From Lachnospiraceae bacterium (GTDB lineage: Bacteria > Bacillota > Clostridia > Lachnospirales > Lachnospiraceae), in NCBI GenBank assembly GCA_022792835.1, contig JAAWBT010000014.1:1-64000 (forward strand): 64,000 bases of DNA, read 5' to 3'. Positions 37,640 to 47,108 of this stretch are shown here, in pieces (within the stretch, counting starts at the first letter, position 1; each line of letters begins with the position of its first letter). The translations under genes and the position numbers were made by a program. Below the pieces are notes generated by a model. The model saw nothing but the letters and a program-made list of their open reading frames with translations, was not told the origin of the DNA and did no database searches.

Positions 37640-37665
37640 TCTTTCTATACAAAAAATCAGATTCT

Positions 37666-39075
37666 TTATGCTGCCACAAATCCTACGATCAGATACCCCA
37701 CCGTCGCCAGCCCGCCGCAGATCAGTGCATAAGGAAGCTGGGTCTTCACATGATCCAGATGATCCGAGGCAGAACCCATGGAGGAAAGGATCGTCGTATC
37801 GGACAGGGGTGAACAATGGTCGCCGAACACGCCGCCGCCGGCCACAGCCGCAAACACCGCCACAACGATGGTACTCAGCTCTCCGCCTGTGATGCTGAAA
37901 GCCAAAGGCAGGGCAATCGGCATACAGATGGCAAAGGTACCCCAGGAAGAACCCGTGGCAAAAGCCATGACCGCCGAAACGATGAAGATCAGCGCCGGAA
38001 GCACATGGGGCGTCAAAAAGCCTTCACAGAGAGAAATAATATAGTTTGCTGTTCCCATCTGTTTGCTCAATGCGTTGACGGAGTAAGCCAGAGCCAGAAG
38101 GACAATAGCCGGAAGAGCTCCCTTGATTCCGTCCATCATGGTATTCATGACCTCTTTAAAAGGAATTCCCTGGATCATCATGCTGATCATCATGAAAATG
38201 CCCACAAACAGGAACGCCTCCATGGTCTTGGCCGATTTAAAGGCAATATAAGTGCCAAGAGCCGTGGTAATGATCATCAGGACCGGCAGGACAAAGTTCA
38301 AAAATACCCTGGGCTTAAATCCGGGATAGGGCTCCATATCTGTGAGCTCTTTGCCGGTCAGGGGCGTAGCCCCGTCGGCCAGAACCTTTCCCTCCTCCAT
38401 GGCCCGCTTTTCCGCTTTCTTCATAGGGCCGAAATCCTTGATGATTCCAGAGCCGATCAGGCCCACAAAGACCACTGCAATCAGCGCATAGAAATTGAAA
38501 GGGATTGCTTTCATAAACAACGCCGCACCGTCGGCCTCTGTCACAATACAGCCCACTCCCACTGCCAGACCGCTCAGGTAGGCCGCCCAGCCGGTAATGG
38601 GAACCAGGACACTCACGGGAGCTGAAGTGGAATCAGCGATATAGGCCAGTTTTTCTCTGGAGATTCTGGCCTTGTCCGTGATGCTGCGCATGGTACAGCC
38701 CACAAACAGAGGGCTGAAGGAATCACTGAAATACACAAACATACCCAGTACCCATGCCATGAGCTGGGCCCCCCGCCGGCTTAAATGCTTGTCGTGGACC
38801 CATTGGGAAAAGCCCTGAATGGCTCCCGTCTTCTGGAAATAAGCCACCAGAATACCGATAAAGGTATTAAGCAGCATAACCCAGGAGAAGCTGGTGGTGC
38901 CAAGACTCTCCTTGAGAAGCGTCGGGAATCCAAGGAGCCCCTGCCCCGCCAAAAGCGTTCCTGTGATGCAGGCAATGGCCAGCGACACAATGGTGTTTTT
39001 CGTCACAAAGGACAACACGATCGCAAGAATCGGCGGAATGATTGAGATAAAGCCCATGTTGATTAGTTCTTCCAT
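37666..39075 (-). CDS. Na+/H+ antiporter, NhaC family
   Basis: FATGSSWGTFAICMPIALPLA, GDHCSPLSDTTILSSMGSASDHLDHVKTQLPYAL. Confidence 0.92.
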   Translation of the reverse strand: MEELINMGFISIIPPILAIVLSFVTKNTIVSLAIACITGTLLAGQGLLGFPTLLKESLGTTSFSWVMLLNTFIGILVAYFQKTGAIQGFSQWVHDKHLSRRGAQLMAWVLGMFVYFSDSFSPLFVGCTMRSITDKARISREKLAYIADSTSAPVSVLVPITGWAAYLSGLAVGVGCIVTEADGAALFMKAIPFNFYALIAVVFVGLIGSGIIKDFGPMKKAEKRAMEEGKVLADGATPLTGKELTDMEPYPGFKPRVFLNFVLPVLMIITTALGTYIAFKSAKTMEAFLFVGIFMMISMMIQGIPFKEVMNTMMDGIKGALPAIVLLALAYSVNALSKQMGTANYIISLCEGFLTPHVLPALIFIVSAVMAFATGSSWGTFAICMPIALPLAFSITGGELSTIVVAVFAAVAGGGVFGDHCSPLSDTTILSSMGSASDHLDHVKTQLPYALICGGLATVGYLIVGFVAA

Positions 39076-39109
39076 ACTCGTTCCTCCTTAATGTGATTTT
39101 GATCTATCC

Positions 39110-40288
39110 TTAAACCGTGACCTCCTCCATGGAGATATAATTCTCAGAGCGGGACACAGTTGCAGGCGGAGCCATGTCAAGATTTCTACCGGAAAGCCCC
39201 AGGATATCCTCCGGCCGGATCCAGGGCCGGCCCTGAAGGGCGCTGGTCTCTTCGTGGGTCAGATAGCCTTTATAGGCCGTCAGACTTCTTCTCAGGAAGC
39301 CGTCCTTCGCGCATGCCTCAGCCACCCCCTGGTTCAGAATGCTGCGAAAATGGGGCAGCACGGAAGCCGCGTATGCGACTGACGTGGAGTTGGCAATGGC
39401 CCCCGGAATATTGCTCACACAGTAATGGACCACATCCTCCTCAATGTAACAGGGATCCTCATGGGTTGTCTCATGGAAGGTCTCAATGACTCCCACGTCA
39501 TTGCTGATATCCACGATCACAGAGCCCTTGCCCATGGTCCGCACCATCGCCCGGTCAATGAGGTGGTCCGTACGGTCCTTGGGCCATTTCACACAGTTTA
39601 AAACCATATCCGTCTCCGGCAGGATGGCCGCAATGTTCTCCCTGGTGGAAATCATGGTATTGACCTGCTCATGGTACTGGCGGCTTAAGGAACGGAGCGT
39701 TCCGATATTGATATCCATGACCGTCACCCAGGCTCCCAGGGCATGGAGCACTGAAAGGGCCGCCTGTCCCACAACCCCGCCGCCAAGGATCAGCACCTTC
39801 ATGCCGGGAGCGCCGCCAAGGCCGTTTACAAATTTGCCCTTTCCGCCGTTGATGGAAAGCATGGCATAAAGGCCCATGAGAGCTCCCTGCTTTCCGGCCG
39901 CCTCGCAGTTGGGGGAGCCGTAGCGGTGAGAATCTTCCGCCGTAAAAGCAATCACCTTTTTATCAAGAAGGGCCTGCACCTCCTCCGGATGAGCCGCTGG
40001 GTGGATGCAGGTAAACACAATCTGCCCTTGTCTTAAAAGCCCGAACTCAGAGGGTTCAAACTCTTTGACCTTGGTCAAAAAATCAGACCGTTTATACATT
40101 TCCTCCGCTGTCTCCACAAGCTCTGCCCCGGCCTTCTCATACTCTGCGTCCTCAAAACCGGCTTTTTCCCCGGCGCCTTTCTGAACCAGCGCCTGATGGC
40201 CGTCAGCCACAATGGACGCAATCTCCGAGGGCGTGGCGATCACCCGGTATTCCCCGTTCTTAATGTCTTTCAATAAGCCAAAAATCAT
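39110..40288 (-). CDS. ald: Alanine dehydrogenase
   Basis: VLILGGGVVGQAALSVLHALGAWVTVMDINIGTLRSL; YCVSNIPGAIANSTSVAYAASVLPH. Confidence 0.88.
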   Translation of the reverse strand: MIFGLLKDIKNGEYRVIATPSEIASIVADGHQALVQKGAGEKAGFEDAEYEKAGAELVETAEEMYKRSDFLTKVKEFEPSEFGLLRQGQIVFTCIHPAAHPEEVQALLDKKVIAFTAEDSHRYGSPNCEAAGKQGALMGLYAMLSINGGKGKFVNGLGGAPGMKVLILGGGVVGQAALSVLHALGAWVTVMDINIGTLRSLSRQYHEQVNTMISTRENIAAILPETDMVLNCVKWPKDRTDHLIDRAMVRTMGKGSVIVDISNDVGVIETFHETTHEDPCYIEEDVVHYCVSNIPGAIANSTSVAYAASVLPHFRSILNQGVAEACAKDGFLRRSLTAYKGYLTHEETSALQGRPWIRPEDILGLSGRNLDMAPPATVSRSENYISMEEVTV

Positions 40289-40321
40289 CCTTATTTCCTC
40301 CAGAATATTTTTTTATAATTT

Positions 40322-41647
40322 TTATCCGATTCCGTTATATAAAAAACCCAGAATCAGAACAATGATCGTGAGAGGCACATACACATATTTTGCCAGAGTG
40401 CCGAAAACCACAGGAAGGGGCTTTTTCCTTCCAAGCTCCAGTTCCTCCCGGATCCTTTTGTAGCCGAGAATATAATAGATGGAAACCGCACCCAGCACGG
40501 CTCCGATGGGCACAATGACAATGGTAATAAAATCCATCCACTGCCCTACCACGTCCCCGTGCTCCAAAAACAGCCCTACGGCCAGAGCCGTGCCGCCGCA
40601 AAGGAGCACCGACAACCTTCTGCCAAGGCCAAACCGGTTCTGCCAGCTCTCAATGACTGCCTCGAACATGTTCATCAAAGAAGTGATCCCCGCAAAGGCC
40701 ACTGACAAAAAGAAGATCGCCGCAAACAGCCGCCCCATGGGCATCTGCCGGAACACATTAGGCAGAGTGACAAACATCAGCGAAGGCCCTCTGTCCGGCG
40801 CAATCCCAAAGGCGAACACTGCCGGCATAATGGCAAGAGCCGCAATAATCGCCGCCACAGTGTCAAACACTGCTGTCCGCACGGAAGCCTGCGGGATGTT
40901 TTCCTTTTTATCCAGGTAAGAACCATAGACAATCATGCCTGACCCGGTGATGGACAGGGAGAAAAACGCCTGTCCCATGGCCATGACCCAGGTATCCGCC
41001 CGAAGCAGGTATTCCCATTTGGGAATAAAAAGAAATTCGTAGCCAGAGAACGCGCCAGGCAGAAAAGCCACCCGCACTGCCAGGATAATAAAAAGCAGGA
41101 AAAAGACCGGCATCAGAATCTTATTTGCTTTCTCAATCCCAGAGGCAGCATTGCACAAAAGAATCACCACCGCTATGCCAACCACCATAACATGCCAGGG
41201 CACGCTTCCAAAATGGCCTGTAGCCTGGGCAAAATAGGCGGCAGAATCTGCCGTTAAAATAACGCCCGTCAAAGACCCGGCGAAGGAGCGGAGCACCCAG
41301 CCGATGATGATAGAGTAGCCGATGGCGATCCCCAGGGAACCGAGCAGCGGAATCCATCCTAGAGCCTGTCCGAACCTTCCTTTGCCCACCCGCTCAAAGC
41401 AATACTTATAGGCGCCCAGTGTTCCCGTCCCGGCCCGCCTTCCCAGGGCAAACTCCGCCGAAAGCCCCACGTATCCGAATAAGGCGATAAATAAAAAATA
41501 CGGAATCAGAAAGGCGGCGCCGCCATACTGCCCCAGCCGGTACGGAAACATCCAGATATTCCCCAGGCCCACCGCCGAACCCACACAGGCAAGGACAAAT
41601 CCAAAAGAACTGGAAAATCCCCCATTGACATGTCTCTTTTCATTCAT
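40322..41647 (-). CDS. Sodium-dependent transporter, NSS/SNF family
   Basis: GFVLACVGSAVGLGNIWMFPYRLGQYGGAAFLIPYFLF. Confidence 0.93.
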   Translation of the reverse strand: MNEKRHVNGGFSSSFGFVLACVGSAVGLGNIWMFPYRLGQYGGAAFLIPYFLFIALFGYVGLSAEFALGRRAGTGTLGAYKYCFERVGKGRFGQALGWIPLLGSLGIAIGYSIIIGWVLRSFAGSLTGVILTADSAAYFAQATGHFGSVPWHVMVVGIAVVILLCNAASGIEKANKILMPVFFLLFIILAVRVAFLPGAFSGYEFLFIPKWEYLLRADTWVMAMGQAFFSLSITGSGMIVYGSYLDKKENIPQASVRTAVFDTVAAIIAALAIMPAVFAFGIAPDRGPSLMFVTLPNVFRQMPMGRLFAAIFFLSVAFAGITSLMNMFEAVIESWQNRFGLGRRLSVLLCGGTALAVGLFLEHGDVVGQWMDFITIVIVPIGAVLGAVSIYYILGYKRIREELELGRKKPLPVVFGTLAKYVYVPLTIIVLILGFLYNGIG

Positions 41648-42560
41648 AAAAATAATCCCCCTTATTGTTTTTCCCTCCGAGCACCCGCCTCATGTCCTCT
41701 GGCAGCGGTGCCTCAAACTCCATCTGTTCCCCGGTAACCGGATGGCGAAACGCCAGCCGAAAGGAATGAAGGGCCTGCCTGCCGATCCATTCCATGTCCG
41801 GGTTATAGAGATAATCCCCAACCAGTGGAGACCCCAGGTATTTCATGTGGATCCGAATCTGGTGAGTCCTCCCTGTCTCCAGCTTAAGGGCCACCAGGCT
41901 GTGTCCGTTCCCCTCCCCAACCACCTGATAGTGGGTCACCGCCTCCTCCCCGCCGTCAAAATCCACCTGCCGTTCAATAATCGAGCCGGGCTTTCTTCCA
42001 AGAGGCGCAGTGATGGTCCCTGCGGCGGGCTCCACCTGTCCCCGCACAATGGCCCTGTATTCCCGCTCCACCTCTTTTCGCACTGTCATTCCTGCCAGCA
42101 CACAAGAACTGAGCATATGCTTTGCCACCACCGTAAGACCTGACGTATCCCGGTCCAGCCGGTTGCTACACCGGAAAACAAAAGGCTTCCCCTGTTCCTT
42201 AAAATACCAGGCCAGAGCGTTGGCCAGGGAATTGTCGTAATTGTTCACAGACGGATGGGTGGGCATTCCGGCCGCTTTGTTGACCACCACAATATCCTCA
42301 TCCTCATAGACAATGGCAAGCGGCAGTCTGACCGGAACCACCTGATTGGAGTTCTCCGTCTCACAGATATGGACCGTAAGCACATCCCCCTGTGAAAGCC
42401 GTTCATTCAAATATCTTGCCCGGCCATTCACCAGTGCCCCGTCGGCCTGTCGCTTCAAATGGGCAAGACACCCTCTGGAATACCCTCTCCGCCTTAAAAA
42501 CTGCTCAATCCGAAGACCTTCGTCCCCTTCTTCTGCCCCATAGCTGATCCTTCGCTCCAT
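41640..42560 (-). CDS. RluA-family pseudouridine synthase
   Basis: S4-like N-terminus, NRLDRDTSGLTVVAKH, LETGRTHQIRIHMKYLGSPLVGD. Confidence 0.93.
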   Translation of the reverse strand: MERRISYGAEEGDEGLRIEQFLRRRGYSRGCLAHLKRQADGALVNGRARYLNERLSQGDVLTVHICETENSNQVVPVRLPLAIVYEDEDIVVVNKAAGMPTHPSVNNYDNSLANALAWYFKEQGKPFVFRCSNRLDRDTSGLTVVAKHMLSSCVLAGMTVRKEVEREYRAIVRGQVEPAAGTITAPLGRKPGSIIERQVDFDGGEEAVTHYQVVGEGNGHSLVALKLETGRTHQIRIHMKYLGSPLVGDYLYNPDMEWIGRQALHSFRLAFRHPVTGEQMEFEAPLPEDMRRVLGGKNNKGDYFYE

Positions 42561-42569
42561 GAACCTCCC

Positions 42570-45341
42570 TCAGAAATCCTGTCCGTCCTTCTTTCCCAGA
42601 CGCACCTCTTCCATATAGTCCGCAAGCTCCCCCGGAAGCTGATCAAACAGATAATTCTTTTCACCCCGCGGTTTCTCCATGCAGATTTCCCGAATCTGGA
42701 CATTGGCGGCCTCAATCTCTTTTTTCAGTCCCTGGGCTGACATCCTAGCCGCCCCCTGCCCCATGATGATCACTTGCTCCAACGCGTCGGAGGTGGCCAC
42801 TGTCACCTGATATTTCCTGCCGATCTCATGAACCGTCTTTTCAATATACTGATCTGCCGTCTCCGCTTCCTTCGTAAATACCACATGGATATTATGGTAT
42901 TTGAAAATTTCTCCTGTATTTCCCTCCACCTTATAAGCGTCAAAGACCAGGATCACGGTACAGCCCTTATAGCCCTGGTAATTGGACAGAATATCCATCA
43001 GTTTATCCCTGGCCGCCCCCACATGCCGCTCAGCCAGCTCCGCAAGCTCCTCCCAGGCAAAGATAATATTATAGCCGTCCACCAGCAGGTATTCCTTTTC
43101 TGCCAGGATGCTACCCTTCCTCCGGACCGAGGAGACGCTCCTCTGTCTGTCCTGTCCTGCTCCGTACTCCGAACGGGTCACATGGGTCGTTCTTCCAAAG
43201 CCGCTCCGCTTCCGCTCTGTCTGTTTTCCATAGGTGCGGGCAAATATCGCTTCCAGCTCCTTCTCATTTGCCTCTATGGAACGGAAATCCCCCGAAGATC
43301 CCACCCCGCCAGATATCCTCATCTCTCCCGACCGGCAGCTTCCTTCTGTTTCCGGGTCAGCCTCCGTCTGTCCCTGTTTTGGCCTTTTCAGAACTGATTC
43401 CAGGTGCATATATTCCTGTACTTCATTCCAGGGGACCACAAAACCTGCCCCATGGGCGCAGAAGACGGAGCCGGACGGGTTCGCCGTATCCCCTTCCGCT
43501 TCATACCCGGCAGCAGAAAGGACTTCCTCCGCATTGTGGCAGGGCTCATAGCCTTTCAGACTGCAGGAAAGCCGCCCCCGGCCCTTGGTATAAGAGAGAA
43601 CCTCCGACTGATACCCTCTCATGGTGGCCACGGGAGCTGTCCCCGTAAGGACCGCCGTCTCTCCCGTCTGCTCCGGCAGCGAAAAATTCCCGTGCATCCG
43701 CTGCAGATCGTTCAAGGCCCGGCCCACCGACTCTGCAGGCACCTCCAGCCGGTACTCATAGACCGGTTCCAAAAGCACCGATTCCGCCCCCATCAATCCC
43801 TGGCGTACCGCCCGGTAGGTGGCCTGCCTGAAATCGCCCCCCTCTGTGTGTTTTACGTGGGCCCGCCCTGTGGCCAGTGTGATCTTCACATCTGTAAGCT
43901 CTGCCCCCAAAAGCACGCCACGGTGCCGCTTCTCCTCCAGATGAGTCAGGATCAGCCTCTGCCAGTTTTTGTCCAGCACATCCTCACTGCAGCAGCTGCC
44001 AAACTGGAGGCCGCTCCCAGCCTCTCCCGGTTCCAGAATCAGATGGACCTCCGCATAGTGGCGCAGCGGCTCAAAATGTCCGACTCCTTCCACCGCACTT
44101 CGGATCGTCTCTTTATAGACAATGCTTCCCGTCCCAAATTCCGCCTCCATGTCAAAACGCTCTTTGATCAGGCTCCTCAAAATTTCTGTCTGGACCTCCC
44201 CCATGATCTTGGCATGGATTTCACTTGCCTCCTCTTCCCACACCAGATGGAGAAGCGGCTCCTCCTCCTCAAGCTCCTTAAGTTTCAAAAATGCCTGATG
44301 GACATCCGGCTCTTTTGGAAGCAGGATGCGGTAATTCAGTACCGGCTCCAGGACGGGGGCAAACACCCCTTTAGAAATCCCGATCCCCTGACCGCTGATG
44401 GTCTTTTCCAGGCCCGTGACCGCACAGACTGTTCCGGCAGGTGCCTCATTTACCACACGGAAAGAAGCCCCGGAATAAATACGGATCTGGTCAGCCTTTT
44501 CTTCTCCCACCAGTCCCTTCACCTTGAGGCTTCCTCCAGTGATCTTTATGTGAGTGAGCCGCGCACCCTGAGAATCTCTGGAAATCTTATAAATCTTTGC
44601 GCCAAACTCCTTTGGATATCCAGGCGCCTCCCCGTAAGCCGCAATCCCCGCAAGAAGCTCCTTCACTCCCTGCTGCTTTAAGGCAGAACCGAAATAGCAG
44701 GGAAACACTTTCCGTTCCCTGACCAAAGAGGCAATATCCTCCCGTTCGATCTTACCGGCCGCCAAATACTGCTCCAGAACTGCCTCATCGCACATGGCCA
44801 GGCTCTCCAAAAACTCTTCATCCTTAAGGCTCCTCCCAAAATCCAGGCACCGCTCCGAAAGCCGTCCGGAAAGTTCTGCGAGAAGTCTCTCCCTGTCGCA
44901 GCCGGCCAGGTCCATTTTGTTGATAAACAGAAACACCGGGATCCCATATCGTTTCAAAAGGCTCCAAAGGGTTTCCGTGTGCCCCTGTACTCCGTCAGTC
45001 CCGCTTATGACCAGTACCGCATAGTCTAACACCTCCAGAGTCCGCTCCATCTCCGCCGAAAAATCCACATGCCCCGGCGTGTCAAGAAGCGTCACCGGCC
45101 TCCCTCCAAGGACTACCTCCGCCTGTTTGGAGAAAATCGTAATTCCTCTGGCCTTTTCCATGGCATAGGTATCTAAAAAAGCATCCCCGTGATCCACACG
45201 CCCCGGTTTCCGGATGCTCCCGCCAAGGTAAAGGATGCTCTCTGCCAGGGTGGTTTTTCCTGCATCTACATGGGCAAGTAGGCCAATACAGAGATTTCCT
45301 GCTGCCGCACCTGCCATTTTCTGTTCTGATCTGTCTGCCAT
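42570..45341 (-). CDS. TetM/EF-G-like ribosomal-protection-type GTPase fused to C-terminal YacP/Rae1-like NYN domain
   Basis: N-terminal LLAHVDAGKTTLAESILYLGG...ARGITIFSKQAEV...LLDTPGHVDFSAEMERTL; C-terminal EYLLVDGYNIIFAWEELAELAERHVGAARDKLMDILSNYQGYKGCTVILVFDAYKV. Confidence 0.92.
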   Translation of the reverse strand: MADRSEQKMAGAAAGNLCIGLLAHVDAGKTTLAESILYLGGSIRKPGRVDHGDAFLDTYAMEKARGITIFSKQAEVVLGGRPVTLLDTPGHVDFSAEMERTLEVLDYAVLVISGTDGVQGHTETLWSLLKRYGIPVFLFINKMDLAGCDRERLLAELSGRLSERCLDFGRSLKDEEFLESLAMCDEAVLEQYLAAGKIEREDIASLVRERKVFPCYFGSALKQQGVKELLAGIAAYGEAPGYPKEFGAKIYKISRDSQGARLTHIKITGGSLKVKGLVGEEKADQIRIYSGASFRVVNEAPAGTVCAVTGLEKTISGQGIGISKGVFAPVLEPVLNYRILLPKEPDVHQAFLKLKELEEEEPLLHLVWEEEASEIHAKIMGEVQTEILRSLIKERFDMEAEFGTGSIVYKETIRSAVEGVGHFEPLRHYAEVHLILEPGEAGSGLQFGSCCSEDVLDKNWQRLILTHLEEKRHRGVLLGAELTDVKITLATGRAHVKHTEGGDFRQATYRAVRQGLMGAESVLLEPVYEYRLEVPAESVGRALNDLQRMHGNFSLPEQTGETAVLTGTAPVATMRGYQSEVLSYTKGRGRLSCSLKGYEPCHNAEEVLSAAGYEAEGDTANPSGSVFCAHGAGFVVPWNEVQEYMHLESVLKRPKQGQTEADPETEGSCRSGEMRISGGVGSSGDFRSIEANEKELEAIFARTYGKQTERKRSGFGRTTHVTRSEYGAGQDRQRSVSSVRRKGSILAEKEYLLVDGYNIIFAWEELAELAERHVGAARDKLMDILSNYQGYKGCTVILVFDAYKVEGNTGEIFKYHNIHVVFTKEAETADQYIEKTVHEIGRKYQVTVATSDALEQVIIMGQGAARMSAQGLKKEIEAANVQIREICMEKPRGEKNYLFDQLPGELADYMEEVRLGKKDGQDF

Positions 45342-45456
45342 AGGAAATCCCCCTCCTGTGTCTGCCGCAATTCCTCCCTATCATATCATAGGACGAGTAA
45401 GAAGTCGATAGATGTTTCCCCAGCCTGTTTCTTTCCGCTTCCTCTGCGCCTGTCTG

Positions 45457-47058
45457 TTACATTTTAATTCCCAGAATTTCAAGCTGTTCTTTAATCTCTT
45501 TCTCGAGAAGGGCAATTTCTGCATGGTCTTTCTCTAATTGTTTACAGACTTCAGCAATATCAATGGGCGCCTCTTCTGGAAAGGTATCTACGTACCGGGG
45601 AATATTCAAATTAAACTCATTCTTTTTTATTTCATCATACGAAGCAAGATGTGCATATTTTTCTGCGTCCACGCGGTCCTTATAAGTCTGGACGATCTTT
45701 TCTACATGTTCATCTGTGAGTCGGTTCTGGTTCTTTCCCTTTTCAAACTCCTTGCTGGCATCTATAAATAGGATGTCTCTCATCCTGCGGTTTTTCTTAA
45801 ATACCAGTATAACCGTCGGAATGCTGGTCCCGTAAAACAAATTTGCCGGAAGGCCGATCACTGCATCCAGATAATTTTTCTCAATCAATGCCTGTCTGAT
45901 CAGCCCTTCTGCCGCGCCCCTAAACAGGACCCCGTGGGGAAGGACAATCGCCATGGTCCCTGAGTTATTCAGGTGATACAGACTATGCAGAATAAAGGCA
46001 TAATCTGCTTTGGAGGCCGGAGCCAGCCTTCCGTATGACCCGAATCGTTCGTCTTTCATTTTAGATTCCCTGTTATCCCACTTTGCGGAATAGGGCGGGT
46101 TTGCCACCACCCCGTCAAAGCTGCGGGGATGGTCGATTCCCTTGTCATCCGGCCCGTCCGGCCAGTCACTCTCCAGGGTATCTGCATTGTTTAGATGCAT
46201 ATTGTTGAATGAAACATTGTTCATCATTAAATTCATACGCGCAAGATTGTAAGTTGTGGTGTTTAATTCCTGCCCGTAAAATTTAATCGCGTCTGCCTTG
46301 TTTTCTTTCAGCAGTTCCTCCCGCACAGTCAAAAGCAGGGAACCGGAACCCATGGCCGGATCATATACCATGAATACACTTTTTGATTTTTTGACACCTG
46401 TAGTCACGATTTTCGCCAGAACTTTACTGACTTGATGGGGAGTATAAAATTCTCCTCCCTTCTTCCCCGCGCTGGCCGCAAACTGCCCGATCAGGTATTC
46501 ATAAATCTCTCCCAAAATATCTTTCCCATCGTCGCCTTTATATTCAATCTCATCTACCAGCTTTACAATGTTATTTAAGGATTTCGCCCGCGCTGTTGTG
46601 GAGCTGCCAAGCCTGGAGTCCCCCAGATTGATGTCATAAAAGACTCCCCTGAAATCCTTAGCTGCCTCATGATTACGCTCTGCATTTTTGTTAAAATGCT
46701 CAAAAATCGTCTGATAATCACTGGGAACAATCTGGGCTTCTTCTATTTTTTCATTCAAAGAAACCCATGTGTCCTCAGGCTCAATGGCATATCCCAGGCT
46801 CTCCGAAATGTCCTGCAGGTAATCCGTCAGTTCCTCCCCGGTTGCCTGTTCCCTGTAAGCTTCATTAACCGTCTGCCCGTCCTGCACATCAATAACATTG
46901 TTTTCCACCAGATACCGTTCCTGGCGTTCCGACAAATACCGGTAGAACATAAACGCCAGAATATAGTTTTTAAACTCTCCTGCATCCATGTTTCCTCTCA
47001 GCTCATTTGCCATTTCCCATAACCGGCCCGCGATTTTGTTTACACGATTCTCTGACAT
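45457..47058 (-). CDS. hsdM: Type I restriction-modification system methyltransferase (M) subunit
   Basis: GEFYTPHQVSKVLAKIV, VYDPAMGSGSLLLTV, FDGVVANPPYSAKW. Confidence 0.96.
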   Translation of the reverse strand: MSENRVNKIAGRLWEMANELRGNMDAGEFKNYILAFMFYRYLSERQERYLVENNVIDVQDGQTVNEAYREQATGEELTDYLQDISESLGYAIEPEDTWVSLNEKIEEAQIVPSDYQTIFEHFNKNAERNHEAAKDFRGVFYDINLGDSRLGSSTTARAKSLNNIVKLVDEIEYKGDDGKDILGEIYEYLIGQFAASAGKKGGEFYTPHQVSKVLAKIVTTGVKKSKSVFMVYDPAMGSGSLLLTVREELLKENKADAIKFYGQELNTTTYNLARMNLMMNNVSFNNMHLNNADTLESDWPDGPDDKGIDHPRSFDGVVANPPYSAKWDNRESKMKDERFGSYGRLAPASKADYAFILHSLYHLNNSGTMAIVLPHGVLFRGAAEGLIRQALIEKNYLDAVIGLPANLFYGTSIPTVILVFKKNRRMRDILFIDASKEFEKGKNQNRLTDEHVEKIVQTYKDRVDAEKYAHLASYDEIKKNEFNLNIPRYVDTFPEEAPIDIAEVCKQLEKDHAEIALLEKEIKEQLEILGIKM

Positions 47059-47108
47059 AACTTTTTCTCCGTTTTATCAATTTTCTCTAATTCACAACCC
47101 TCTTAAAA

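Noticed and set aside
43404-44681. 425-aa open frame on + strand opposite the EF-G/NYN gene
   Set aside because: Antisense shadow of a strongly supported GTPase CDS; composition (His/Arg/Pro/Leu-rich) typical of antisense of GC3-biased genes, no family signature or RBS.
42570-45341. Simple call as acquired tetracycline-resistance gene tet(M)
   Set aside because: C-terminal NYN domain, divergent sequence and no mobile-element context argue for a chromosomal paralog rather than an acquired resistance gene.
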